Shown: positions 44,309 through 52,572 of the stretch, in pieces
Layout of the letters: every line of letters begins with the position of its first letter
Position numbering within the stretch: the stretch's first letter is position 1
NCBI RefSeq assembly: GCF_029893965.1
Contig: NZ_JARXXP010000029.1
Span: 1-56,779 of the forward strand
Length of the DNA: 56,779 bases
Source: Paenibacillus sp. PastM-3
Lineage (GTDB): Bacteria > Bacillota > Bacilli > Paenibacillales > Paenibacillaceae
Direction: 5' to 3'
The notes under the pieces: generated by a model
What the model was told of the DNA's origin: nothing
The model's input: the letters and a program-made list of their open reading frames with translations, nothing else
Database searches by the model: none
Program-made: the position numbers and the translations under genes

Positions 44309-45028
44309 ATGGCGCGGATTGCGGTGGTCAGCGCCATTGACCGCGAGATTGCTCCGCTGTATGAACAGCTTGAATCCGCCTACGGCTGGGAGCGGAAGCC
44401 GGGTCAAATCTATTCCAACAACGAACTTGGCATCGAGCTGGTTGCGGCTGTCGTTGGCGTCGGCAAGGTTAATTCCGCTGCCGGCATCGCCGAAATTCTA
44501 ACCGTATTTGTGCCCGAGCTGGTCCTCAACATCGGATATGCGGGCGGATTGGCCGAGGGCGCCGGCAGGGGCGATATCGTTGTCGGGAACGATTATATCC
44601 AGGTGGATTTCGCCTCACTGTCACAGCCATTCAGTCCCGGCATCATTCCCGGAGCGCGGCCTTATGTGCTGCCGGAAGGCTTCATCCGGGAAGTGGAACA
44701 GGCGTCTGCGGAGCGGGAATACCGCAGTTTAACCGGACGGATTGCGACCGGAGACTTTTTTCTGAATGACAATGCCCGCAGGGCGGAGATCATCCGCGAC
44801 TTTTCCCCGGTGGCGTTTGATATGGAGTCGGCGGCCATCGCCCATGTCTGCGCGGCTAAGGAGACGGCGTTTGCCGCCGTCCGCACCTTGTCCGATCTGG
44901 CGGATGAAGAGGCCCATCTTGCCGCGCAGGCCGGGCTCGATGAACTCGCGGTCCGGCCTGTCGAGGTCATTCTGCGTGCGCTAGAGCTTTATTATGGGGA
45001 GCGGAAGCATGGTTCTGAGGCGCTTTAG
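44309..45028 (+). CDS. MTA/SAH/5'-deoxyadenosine nucleosidase-type protein
   Basis: 239 aa from the ATG at 44309, one base after the radical SAM stop; the longer frame is rejected. PNP/MTAN fold: ARIAVVSAIDREIAPLYEQL with the catalytic Glu region, GVGKVNSA, NIGYAGGLAEG, the IATGDFF segment, the ribose-binding DMESAAIAHV and the catalytic Asp in TLSDLADEE. Enzymes of this family hydrolyse MTA, SAH and 5'-deoxyadenosine. Beside a radical SAM gene, removal of inhibitory 5'-deoxyadenosine is the obvious job. Distinction from other nucleoside hydrolases/phosphorylases is by context. Confidence 0.85.
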   Translation: MARIAVVSAIDREIAPLYEQLESAYGWERKPGQIYSNNELGIELVAAVVGVGKVNSAAGIAEILTVFVPELVLNIGYAGGLAEGAGRGDIVVGNDYIQVDFASLSQPFSPGIIPGARPYVLPEGFIREVEQASAEREYRSLTGRIATGDFFLNDNARRAEIIRDFSPVAFDMESAAIAHVCAAKETAFAAVRTLSDLADEEAHLAAQAGLDELAVRPVEVILRALELYYGERKHGSEAL

Positions 45029-45051
45029 CTTCAACAGGAGGAGGAAGGCGG

Positions 45052-45828
45052 ATGAGCGATGTGTTGCTGGCTATTTCGAATTTGCACAAGACGTTTGACA
45101 CGGCCAATGGCCCGGTGCAGGCGCTGTACAACGTGGATCTTCAAGTAAAGGAAGGCGAATTCATCACGGTAATCGGCCCCAGCGGCTGCGGCAAAAGCAC
45201 GCTCCTGCGCATCGTCGCCGGCCTGGACAACGGGTATAGCGGGGAGGTGACGCTGGAAGGCGCAAGGATCGGCGGTCCGGGCATTGATAAAGGCTTTATT
45301 TTTCAGGAGCACCGCCTCTTTCCCTGGCTGACCGTCGAGAAGAACATCGCCTCCGATCTGCCTCTGCGCAATAAGGAAATCAGATGCAAGGTGGATGAAT
45401 TGATCGAGCTGGTGAAGCTGTCCGGCTTCGAAAAAGCGTATCCCCGCGAGCTGTCCGGCGGCATGGCCCAGCGGGTTGCGATCGCGCGGGCGCTGCTGCG
45501 CAGTCCCAAAATCCTGCTCCTCGACGAGCCGTTCGGCGCACTCGACGCTTTCACGCGGGCCCATATGCAGCAGGTGCTGCTCGATGTGTGGCGTACGAAC
45601 CAAACGACGATGGTCTTTGTGACCCATGATATCGACGAAGCGGTATTTTTAGGGGAACGGGTCGTCATTCTGGAGCCGCGTCCGGGTAAAATCCGCAAGA
45701 TTGTGCCGGTCGACCTGCCTTATCCACGACGCAAGGCCAGCGTCTCTTTTCAGGAAATTCGGCTTAAAGTGATGAATTATTTCGAAAAGGTGGAAGAGCT
45801 GGAGCTGACGGACGGAGCGGGTATTTAG
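45052..45828 (+). CDS. ABC transporter ATPase, nitrate/sulfonate/taurine type (SsuB-like)
   Basis: 258 aa behind AGGAGGAAGG. Walker A GPSGCGKST (near residue 40), Q-loop IFQEHRLFPWLTV, signature LSGGMAQR, Walker B ILLLDEPFGALDAFTR, and H-loop VTHDIDEA. The FQEHRLFPW and LDAFTR forms are typical of the SsuB/TauB/NrtD branch. Energises the two permeases that follow. Likely imports a small anionic or sulfur-containing organic molecule used by the upstream enzymes. Confidence 0.93.
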   Translation: MSDVLLAISNLHKTFDTANGPVQALYNVDLQVKEGEFITVIGPSGCGKSTLLRIVAGLDNGYSGEVTLEGARIGGPGIDKGFIFQEHRLFPWLTVEKNIASDLPLRNKEIRCKVDELIELVKLSGFEKAYPRELSGGMAQRVAIARALLRSPKILLLDEPFGALDAFTRAHMQQVLLDVWRTNQTTMVFVTHDIDEAVFLGERVVILEPRPGKIRKIVPVDLPYPRRKASVSFQEIRLKVMNYFEKVEELELTDGAGI

Positions 45829-45863
45829 CAAGACTATGGAATGATGCGCAGGGAGGAAAAGGG

Positions 45864-46661
45864 ATGGCAAATCAGACGGCAGCGGTCCGCCCCCCCGGCA
45901 AGCCAAGCAGGCTGGTCGTGGCGGGGCTTGGACTGATCGTTCCGGCCAGTGTGCTGCTGGCGTGGCAGGTGCTCGGAGACCGGGGAATCATCTCGGATAT
46001 GTTGTTCCCCACTCCGGCGGTGATTGCCAAATCGTTCGCGGCGCTGGTGGCGTCGGGCGATTTGTGGGGCCATTTGCGGATCAGCCTAATCCGGGTGTTA
46101 TCCGGCTTTCTGCTGGGCGGCGGGCTTGGGCTTGTCTTCGGCATTCTGGTCGGGTTGTTTAAACGGTCGGAGAAGCTGCTCGACCCGACGCTGCAAATGA
46201 TCCGGATGATCCCCAGTCTGGCCGTGGTGCCATTATTCATTATATGGTTTGGCATCGGCGAGGAATCAAAGGTGCTCATTATTGCCAAGGGCGCCGTTTT
46301 TCCGCTATATATCAATACGTTCCTGGGCATCCGCAGTGTGGACAACAAGCTGTTCGAAGTGTCGCGGGTGCTGGGCTTCAGCCGGCTTAAGCAGGTGATC
46401 CGTCTGGTGCTGCCGGGGGCGACGCCAAGCATCTTTCTGGGCCTGCGCCTGTCGCTGGGCCTGTCCTGGTTGGGGCTTGTGGTCGCGGAGTTAATCGCCT
46501 CGACGGAGGGGATCGGGTACATGATGTCTGATGCGCGGCAGTTCGCGGATACGCCGGTGGTGTTTGTCGGAATCTTTATTTTTGCGCTGGGCGGCCTGCT
46601 GAGCGACGTTCTGGTCCGGCTGGCCGAGCGGCGATTGCTGGGATGGAAGACCGAAGCTTAA
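45864..46661 (+). CDS. ABC transporter permease 1, SsuC/TauC-like
   Basis: 265 aa from the ATG at 45864, behind AGGGAGGAAAAGGG. About six membrane segments. The cytoplasmic EAA-type loop LFEVSRVLGFSRLKQVIRLV is typical of sulfonate/nitrate permeases, as is the N-terminal ISDMLFPTPAVIAKSF. It follows its ATPase by 35 nt. Confidence 0.92.
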   Translation: MANQTAAVRPPGKPSRLVVAGLGLIVPASVLLAWQVLGDRGIISDMLFPTPAVIAKSFAALVASGDLWGHLRISLIRVLSGFLLGGGLGLVFGILVGLFKRSEKLLDPTLQMIRMIPSLAVVPLFIIWFGIGEESKVLIIAKGAVFPLYINTFLGIRSVDNKLFEVSRVLGFSRLKQVIRLVLPGATPSIFLGLRLSLGLSWLGLVVAELIASTEGIGYMMSDARQFADTPVVFVGIFIFALGGLLSDVLVRLAERRLLGWKTEA

Positions 46662-46743
46662 TGATAGGCGCGGCAAGCGCAGTAAGCGTGCAAGACGAAC
46701 AGACAAAGCAATGGTTGTAAATCCAAAACGGGGAGTGTTAAAC

Positions 46744-47619
46744 ATGAGCGATGGAGCGGAGGCGGTGCTGGCGACGGGGGAATTGGCGGAAGCGAGGAGC
46801 CCGGCACGGCCGAAAATGCAACGCGTGCGGAAGCAGCGCCTGCGGGCGGCGTGGAAGCCGCTGCTTGCCGATCTTGGCCTGGGCGCGGTGCTGCCGGCAA
46901 TCGTACTGGCTGCCTGGCAGGCGGCGGGGAGCGCCGGACTGATCTCCGATTTTTTTCTGCCGGCTCCGCTGGCGATCCTGAAGTCCCTGGCGGAGCTGAC
47001 GGTCAGCGGAGAGCTGATCCGCCATCTGGGAATCAGCATGGGGCGGGCGGGACTCGGCTTTTTGCTCGGCGGAGCGCTCGGGCTGCTCTTCGGCATCGTG
47101 AACGGACTGTTCCGCAAGGCAGAATATTTGCTGGATCCCGTCTTTCAGGTGCTGCGTCTCGTTCCGCATCTGGCGATTGCTCCGCTGATCATCCTCTGGT
47201 TCGGCTTCGGGGAGACCTCGAAGATCACCATTATTACAAGCGGCGCTTTCTTTCCGCTTTATATCAATACATTCCTGGGCATCCGCCAGGTGGACGGCAA
47301 GCTGCTTGAAGTGGGCCGGGTGCTGGGGTTCGGCACTTATGACCGCCTGCGCTGCCTCGTGCTTCCCGCCGCGCTGCCAAACATTCTGCTCGGCCTGCGC
47401 TTGTCGTTCGGCGTGGCCTGGATCGGTCTGGTCGTCGCCGAATTGATCGGCGCGCAGTCGGGCGTCGGCTTCCTGATCAACCAGGCCAAGCAAAATTCCG
47501 ACACGGCCGAGGTATTCGTGGGGATCCTTATTTTTGCCGTGACGGGCAAAATGATTGATTCGGTTGTCCGGCTGCTGGAACGCCGCATGCTGCTCTGGAG
47601 GGACAGCTACAAGGGGTAA
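46744..47619 (+). CDS. ABC transporter permease 2, SsuC/TauC-like paralogue
   Basis: 291 aa from the ATG at 46744, nine bases after GGGGAG; an ATG at 46711 lacks a ribosome binding site. It is a close paralogue of the preceding permease (ISDFFLPAPLAILKSL, LLEVGRVLGFGTYDRLRCLV, GLVVAELIGAQSGVGFLI) with an additional basic N-terminus. Two different permeases with one ATPase suggest a heterodimeric channel, which is less common in this transporter type than a homodimer. Confidence 0.9.
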   Translation: MSDGAEAVLATGELAEARSPARPKMQRVRKQRLRAAWKPLLADLGLGAVLPAIVLAAWQAAGSAGLISDFFLPAPLAILKSLAELTVSGELIRHLGISMGRAGLGFLLGGALGLLFGIVNGLFRKAEYLLDPVFQVLRLVPHLAIAPLIILWFGFGETSKITIITSGAFFPLYINTFLGIRQVDGKLLEVGRVLGFGTYDRLRCLVLPAALPNILLGLRLSFGVAWIGLVVAELIGAQSGVGFLINQAKQNSDTAEVFVGILIFAVTGKMIDSVVRLLERRMLLWRDSYKG

Positions 47620-47686
47620 AGCGGAAAGCTTTCCATAGAACTAAGTATTATTAATCAAGGCTACACTATAAGGGGGAGATTCGACG

Positions 47687-48760
47687 ATGAACAAAAGCTT
47701 TGAATGGAAACAATCTCAAGGCGCGGGAATCCGCCAGTTGCGGCTGGCGCTGGTTACGCTGCTAGCGGCAGCGATGCTGCTGATTTCTGCATGCTCTAAT
47801 GCCGATAATTCCTTTAAGAATAATAAAAACGCAACAGGCGCAACCAATTCCGCTTCAGCGGCACCTACTGCACCCGCTAGCGATGTGCCTGCTGTGCTGA
47901 ACTACGGCTTTATCGGCTCCAACGAGCTGAACGTGCCCGGCGGGGCGGAAGGCTGGGGGTTATACAAAGGCATTATTCAGGAAGAGCTGAAGAAATACGG
48001 AATTACCGAGGTAAAGCTGACTGCCTTTCCGAACGGGCCGGACCAGACGGAGTCCTTGATCAGCGGGCGGCTTGATTTCGGCAGCCTTGGCGATACGCCG
48101 GCGATTATCGCCTACGCCTCCGGCGCCAAAACACGGTTGATTTCCCAGCCCGCCGCGCGCCAGATCGGCTATTTGATCGGCAAGAAGAACGGGCCGAAAA
48201 CGCTCAAGGATCTGGAGGGACAGACGATCTCCATTCAAAAGGGCTCCTTTATGCACCGTTATGTCGTCGGTTTGCTGCAGGAGGCGGGCGTAACGGATTA
48301 CAAGCTGGTGCACATGCTGACGCCCGATGCGACGGCGGCGCTGGCCAGGGGGGATGTGGCGGCGATGACCAATACAGGCGTGCCGGCGCTCAAGCAGATT
48401 GACGAAGGGTTTGTCCATCTGGACGACGCTTCCACCCATCCAAATCTGCTGGGCACGAGCGTAACCGTCGTGTCGGAGGCTTATTTGGCCAAGTTCCCGG
48501 ATTTTCCAAAGGTGTGGAACGAAGCGCGGGAGAAAGCGCTGGCTGACCTGAAGCAGCATGAAGCGGAGTATTACGAGTTTCTGGCCAAAATCAACAAAAC
48601 AACCCCGGAGCTGGCCAAACAAATCTTCCCGATCAGCGACATTATAGAAACGGCCTTTAGTGACGACGGGCTGGCGCTGCTGGAAGGCACCAAAGGCTTC
48701 CTTGTCAAAGAAGGACTGGCGAAAAAAGATTTCAATATCAGCGACTGGCAGTTGCAATAA
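47687..48760 (+). CDS. ABC transporter substrate-binding lipoprotein, SsuA/nitrate-type
   Basis: 357 aa. The signal peptide has an extended N-region and lipobox ISAC (Cys36), then a Ser/Ala/Thr-rich linker and an NMT1/SsuA-type domain (FIGSNELNVPGGAEGWGLYKG, LISGRLDFGSLGDTPAIIAYASG, TISIQKGSFMHRYVVGLL). The LDFG-x-LGDTPA element is typical of sulfonate-binding proteins. The AEGWGLYKGIIQEEL segment takes the place of the usual AxGLF start. Substrate not provable by sequence. Last intact gene of the cluster. Confidence 0.9.
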   Translation: MNKSFEWKQSQGAGIRQLRLALVTLLAAAMLLISACSNADNSFKNNKNATGATNSASAAPTAPASDVPAVLNYGFIGSNELNVPGGAEGWGLYKGIIQEELKKYGITEVKLTAFPNGPDQTESLISGRLDFGSLGDTPAIIAYASGAKTRLISQPAARQIGYLIGKKNGPKTLKDLEGQTISIQKGSFMHRYVVGLLQEAGVTDYKLVHMLTPDATAALARGDVAAMTNTGVPALKQIDEGFVHLDDASTHPNLLGTSVTVVSEAYLAKFPDFPKVWNEAREKALADLKQHEAEYYEFLAKINKTTPELAKQIFPISDIIETAFSDDGLALLEGTKGFLVKEGLAKKDFNISDWQLQ

Positions 48761-48810
48761 TGCAAGGCTGGGCATAGTCATTGGGCTGGCGGTATACAGG
48801 AGGGGATCAG

Positions 48811-48960
48811 ATGGGCAAATTCATTTCGGCGCGGAGCGCCGATCAGATTCTGGTACTGGATCAGGGCACGATTATTGAACAGGCCAGTCATGAGGACTTG
48901 TTGCGGCGGAGAGGATATTACTACAGGATGCATCATGCAGGCGTGGGAAAATCGGTGTAG
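48811..48960 (+). pseudogene. C-terminal remnant of an ABC exporter (multidrug/lipid type ATPase)
   Basis: 49 codons from an ATG preceded by CAGGAGGGG: SARSADQILVLDQGTIIEQ, SHEDLLRRRGYYYRMH. This is the C-terminal end of MsbA/LmrA-type exporters, after the H-loop. The rest of the transporter is missing; MGKFI joins in front of the SARSADQ segment, marking a deletion or insertion junction at the end of the nitrogenase-like cluster. A terminator follows. Confidence 0.8.
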
Positions 48961-48982
48961 GAGGAAGACAGCGGATTTAGAG

Positions 48983-49030
48983 AAAACCGTCCCGCCCTCT
49001 CTTTACGAAGAGGGAACAGGACGGTTTTTT
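48983..49030. terminator. Bidirectional terminator between the cluster and fabV
   Basis: AAAACCGTCC (48983-48992) pairs with GGACGGTTTT (49019-49028); CCCTCT/AGAGGG extends inwards. T-runs occur on both strands, so it can serve the plus-strand cluster and the convergent fabV. Confidence 0.85.
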
Positions 49031-49043
49031 ATATATGTGGATA

Positions 49044-50225
49044 TTACACCAGATTCGGGATGTCTACCGCCGGATCGGTGTCTGCTTCATAATCTACACC
49101 TTCCGTACGGAAGCCGAACAGGTTGAAGAAATCCTCCTGGTAGCCTGGCAGATCCGCCAGATCAGGTACATTGGCTGTCTCAATTTCACTCCAGCGCTTC
49201 ATGACCTCAGCCTGAACGTCCTTACGCATTTCCCAGTCGTCGATGCGGATCAGGTGGCTGCTGCCGGCGTCGTTGTTATACAGATGCTCGGCGAACAGGC
49301 GGTACATCTGCTGGATGCAGTTTTCATGCAGCTCTTTTTCTTTCATCACTCTGTACAGGGCAGAAATGTACAGCGGCACAACCGGAATGGCCGAGCTGGA
49401 CTGGGTTACCAGTGCCTTGTTAACCGATACAAAGGCCCGTCCGTTTGTAGCGCTCAGCTTCTCGTTCAGTGCGATTGCCGTTTTCTCCAGGTCATTCTTG
49501 GCCTGGCCGATTGTTCCGTCCTTATAAATCGGGTGAGTAACCTCAGGTCCGATGTAGGAGTAGGCTACTGTTGTTGCCCCGTCAGCTAGCGCGCCCGCTG
49601 CCTGGAGCTGGTCGATCCACATGCCCCAGTCCTCGCCGCCCATAACGGCGATTGTCTGACGCACTTCATCGTCCGTTGCCGGCTCGATCGTTACGTTCGT
49701 AACTTCACCGGAGTGGAAGTTCATTGTTTTGTTGGTATAAGCATTGCCGACAGGCTTGATCACGGAGGAGAAGGTTTCTCCTGTAACCGGATGGGTGCGG
49801 CGCGGGGAGGCTACGCTGTACACTACAAGGTCAACGGTGCCGAACTCGGCTTTGATCAGATCGATGGTCTTGGTCTTGATGCTGTCAGAGAAGGCATCGC
49901 CGACGATGCTGAACGACTTCAGGCCCTGCTCGGCAGCAGCCTTCTCCAGCGCAGCGGAGTTATACCAGCCTGCGGAAGCAGTCCGTGCACCTTCAGCCGG
50001 CTTGTCGAAGAAGACGCCGATCGTATTCGCTCCTGCACCAAAGGCAGCGGTAATACGCGAAGCCAGTCCATATCCGGTGGAGGCTCCGACAACCAGAACA
50101 TTAACGGGTCCGCTCAGTTTTTTGTGTGCTTTTACATAGTCGATCTGCTGCTGTACCTGCCGGGCACAGCCTTCGGGATGCGCCGTGGTGCAGATGAAGC
50201 CGCGTGTTTTGGGCTGGATGATCAT
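49044..50225 (-). CDS. fabV: Enoyl-[ACP]/trans-2-enoyl-CoA reductase, FabV type
   Basis: 393 aa from the ATG at 50225 behind AAAGGGG; a 38-residue upstream extension has no ribosome binding site and is rejected. FabV catalyses the last, NADH-dependent reduction of fatty acid elongation and is resistant to triclosan. NVLVVGASTGYGLASR is the NAD-binding loop. The FabV-specific YX8K catalytic pair is visible in YKDGTIGQAK. The N-terminal RGFICTTAHPEGC and C-terminal FFNLFGF are also typical. Convergent with the cluster; single gene. Confidence 0.95.
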   Translation of the reverse strand: MIIQPKTRGFICTTAHPEGCARQVQQQIDYVKAHKKLSGPVNVLVVGASTGYGLASRITAAFGAGANTIGVFFDKPAEGARTASAGWYNSAALEKAAAEQGLKSFSIVGDAFSDSIKTKTIDLIKAEFGTVDLVVYSVASPRRTHPVTGETFSSVIKPVGNAYTNKTMNFHSGEVTNVTIEPATDDEVRQTIAVMGGEDWGMWIDQLQAAGALADGATTVAYSYIGPEVTHPIYKDGTIGQAKNDLEKTAIALNEKLSATNGRAFVSVNKALVTQSSSAIPVVPLYISALYRVMKEKELHENCIQQMYRLFAEHLYNNDAGSSHLIRIDDWEMRKDVQAEVMKRWSEIETANVPDLADLPGYQEDFFNLFGFRTEGVDYEADTDPAVDIPNLV

Positions 50226-50406
50226 ATAGGAAATCCCCTTTGTTTTCAATTTTAAGTTTACAACCACTGTTATAGAGTATAGCAAATGATGGCTCAGAAA
50301 GATAAGCCCCCCGTTTATTTTGTCTCCGGTATTTCGCAAACAGCCAGGATAGCGCTATGATAAATAGAAGAAAAAAGATAGCTGACAAGACTGGAGGCCA
50401 TACATC

Positions 50407-51381
50407 ATGCTGGTGATTAACGGGAGAGAAACAGCGGAGATTCTATCGATGCAAGCCTGCATCGGTGTCATGCAGGATGTGCTGGCTGCACTTTCTTCAG
50501 GAGATGCGGTCCAGAGCCTGCGGCAGGTTATGCCGCTTACGGGCGGGAATCTGTTCGGGCTGATGCCGGGTTATCTGCGGCAGGAAGCGGCGGCGGGAGC
50601 CAAGCTGATCAGCGTGTTCCCGCACAATCATGACAGAGGCCTGCCCTCCCATCAGGGGGCGGTTGCACTGTTCGATGCAGAGACCGGCAGGCTGAATGCA
50701 ATTGTGGACGGCCGGCAGATTACGGCAATCCGCACAGCGGCGGTCAGTGCGGTAGCAACGAGGCTGCTGTCCCGGGAAGATGCCGGCGTGCTGGCGATCC
50801 TTGGCACCGGGGAGCAGGCGGCCAGCCATCTGGAGGCGATGCTGCTGGTGCGCAGCATCCGCGAAGTCCGCGTCTGGGGGAGAACGCCGGACAAGGCGCA
50901 GCGTTTTGCCGCGGAGATGGCTGCCAGATACGGCATCGAAATAACGGCAGCGGCAACAGTGCGCGAGGCGGTACAGGCTGCGGACATCATCTGTACCGTA
51001 ACGGCTTCTAGTGTGCCGGTGCTGAATGGCGAATGGGTACCGGAGGGAGCCCATATCAACGCAGTCGGCGCCTGCCGGCCGCATGAACGGGAGCTGGACT
51101 CGGCGCTTGTGGCAGCGTCCAGGCTCTACGTGGACCGGCTGGAATCCGCCGTCAACGAAGCTGGGGACTACCTCATTCCGCTGGCTGAGGGTGCCATTGC
51201 CGAAGGGCATATCGCCGGCGAGCTCGGCGGGCTGCTTCTGCAACAAGTGGAGGGCAGGAGCAGCCCGGAGCAGATCACCCTGTTCAAGGGCCTGGGCCTG
51301 GCGATTGAGGACCTGGCTGCGGCGCATTATATTCACAATCAGGCCGTGCTTTTGCATAAGGGTGTTGAGGTGGAGATGTAA
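50407..51381 (+). CDS. Ornithine cyclodeaminase/mu-crystallin family protein
   Basis: 324 aa behind CTGGAGG. NAD(P)-dependent family; the Rossmann segment is AILGTGEQAASHLEAM followed by EVRVWGRTPDKAQRFA. KLISVFPHNHDRGLPSHQG and FDAETGRLNAIVDGRQITAIRTAA are the usual substrate-site blocks. Family members deaminate ornithine or act as ketimine/alanine/opine-type dehydrogenases. In a run with a dipeptidase-like and a peptidase-like gene, amino acid or imine metabolism is likely; the true substrate is not deducible. Confidence 0.88.
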   Translation: MLVINGRETAEILSMQACIGVMQDVLAALSSGDAVQSLRQVMPLTGGNLFGLMPGYLRQEAAAGAKLISVFPHNHDRGLPSHQGAVALFDAETGRLNAIVDGRQITAIRTAAVSAVATRLLSREDAGVLAILGTGEQAASHLEAMLLVRSIREVRVWGRTPDKAQRFAAEMAARYGIEITAAATVREAVQAADIICTVTASSVPVLNGEWVPEGAHINAVGACRPHERELDSALVAASRLYVDRLESAVNEAGDYLIPLAEGAIAEGHIAGELGGLLLQQVEGRSSPEQITLFKGLGLAIEDLAAAHYIHNQAVLLHKGVEVEM

Positions 51382-51399
51382 TCTGAGGAGGTCACACAG

Positions 51400-52560
51400 A
51401 TGAGCTTACAGGCAGGATTATATGATTTTAAATTAACGGAGGAGCAGGAGCTCCGCGCACAGCAGCTGCATGGGCAGAATATCAACATTGATCTGCTGTT
51501 TCAGGGGCCGTTGTCACCAAAGGCAATTCCGGCTGCGGTCTCAGAGAGAATCAGGGAGCTCAGCGAACCGTACAAGGAGGAGCCGATTGTCTACAGCTCC
51601 ATGCCGGCCAAATGGGTGACCAAGCTGGCTGCTAGAGGTGACATTCCCCAGTATAAAGAGGAGTGGTTCAAGTCCGGCATTACGGCAGGCAACCGGGAGC
51701 TGCACCTGAACGATATGGACAGTCTGATTACAAGTATGGGCGAGGTGCAGCTGCAGTTTGATGCCAATGACTGGCTGATCAAGGCCCTGACCGCCGGAGA
51801 TATCCGCAGCGCCAAGCAGTCGGGCAAGGTGGCGGGCATTGTGACGGCACAGGAGACGGATGCCCTCGGCACCAATCTGGAGCTGCTGGAGGTGCTGCAT
51901 CACTTCGGGCTGCGTATTCTGCAGCTGACCTACAATAAGCAGAATCTGATCGGCTCGGGCTGTGCGGAGCAGGGGAACGGCGGGCTGTCGAATTTCGGGG
52001 TCCGGTTCGTGCAGCGGATGAATGAACTAGGGATCATTGTCGATACCGGACACTGCGGCAAACAGACGACCCTGGATGCCTGCAAGGTATCCCGCACACC
52101 AGTCATTGCCTCACACACCGGAGTAGAAGCGATATATCCGCATATGCGCTGTAAAAGCGATGAGGAGATTCTCGCCATCGCCGGAACCGGCGGCGTGATC
52201 GGGATTTTTGCCATGCCGTGGTTTGTTCATGAAGATCCTGACCACACGACGATCGACCATGTGCTGGATCATATGGAGTACGTGATCCGTCTGGCTGGCG
52301 TGGACCATGTGGGCATTGGCACAGACTGGCCGATGAGCGATCCCGACTGGTCGCTGGTTTATTTTAAAGAGCATATTGCTCCCAAACTTGGCTTTGCCCC
52401 TGGGGACGGGCCTTCGACCGAAACGGTGGCGGGACTTGAACAATACAGCACGTTTATCAACTTCACCAGAGGTCTGGTGGCGCGCGGCTATACGGATGAA
52501 GACATTGCCAAGATTATGGGCGGCAACTGGCTCCGGGTGTTTGAACAAATCTGCGGATAG
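51400..52560 (+). CDS. M19-family (renal dipeptidase-like) metallopeptidase
   Basis: 386 aa, start after GAGGAGGTC. TIM-barrel amidohydrolase-like fold. Zinc-site elements: IVTAQETDAL (bridging Glu), VDTGHCGKQTTLD (His), ASHTGVEAIYPHMRCKSDEE (His and substrate Arg), DHVGIGTDWPM (Asp). The first zinc motif, normally HxD, appears as NID near residue 30, so one ligand may be changed. It cleaves dipeptides or related amides in the family. 18 nt after the cyclodeaminase gene, so same operon. Confidence 0.85.
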   Translation: MSLQAGLYDFKLTEEQELRAQQLHGQNINIDLLFQGPLSPKAIPAAVSERIRELSEPYKEEPIVYSSMPAKWVTKLAARGDIPQYKEEWFKSGITAGNRELHLNDMDSLITSMGEVQLQFDANDWLIKALTAGDIRSAKQSGKVAGIVTAQETDALGTNLELLEVLHHFGLRILQLTYNKQNLIGSGCAEQGNGGLSNFGVRFVQRMNELGIIVDTGHCGKQTTLDACKVSRTPVIASHTGVEAIYPHMRCKSDEEILAIAGTGGVIGIFAMPWFVHEDPDHTTIDHVLDHMEYVIRLAGVDHVGIGTDWPMSDPDWSLVYFKEHIAPKLGFAPGDGPSTETVAGLEQYSTFINFTRGLVARGYTDEDIAKIMGGNWLRVFEQICG

Positions 52561-52572
52561 GGGATTGCACTG

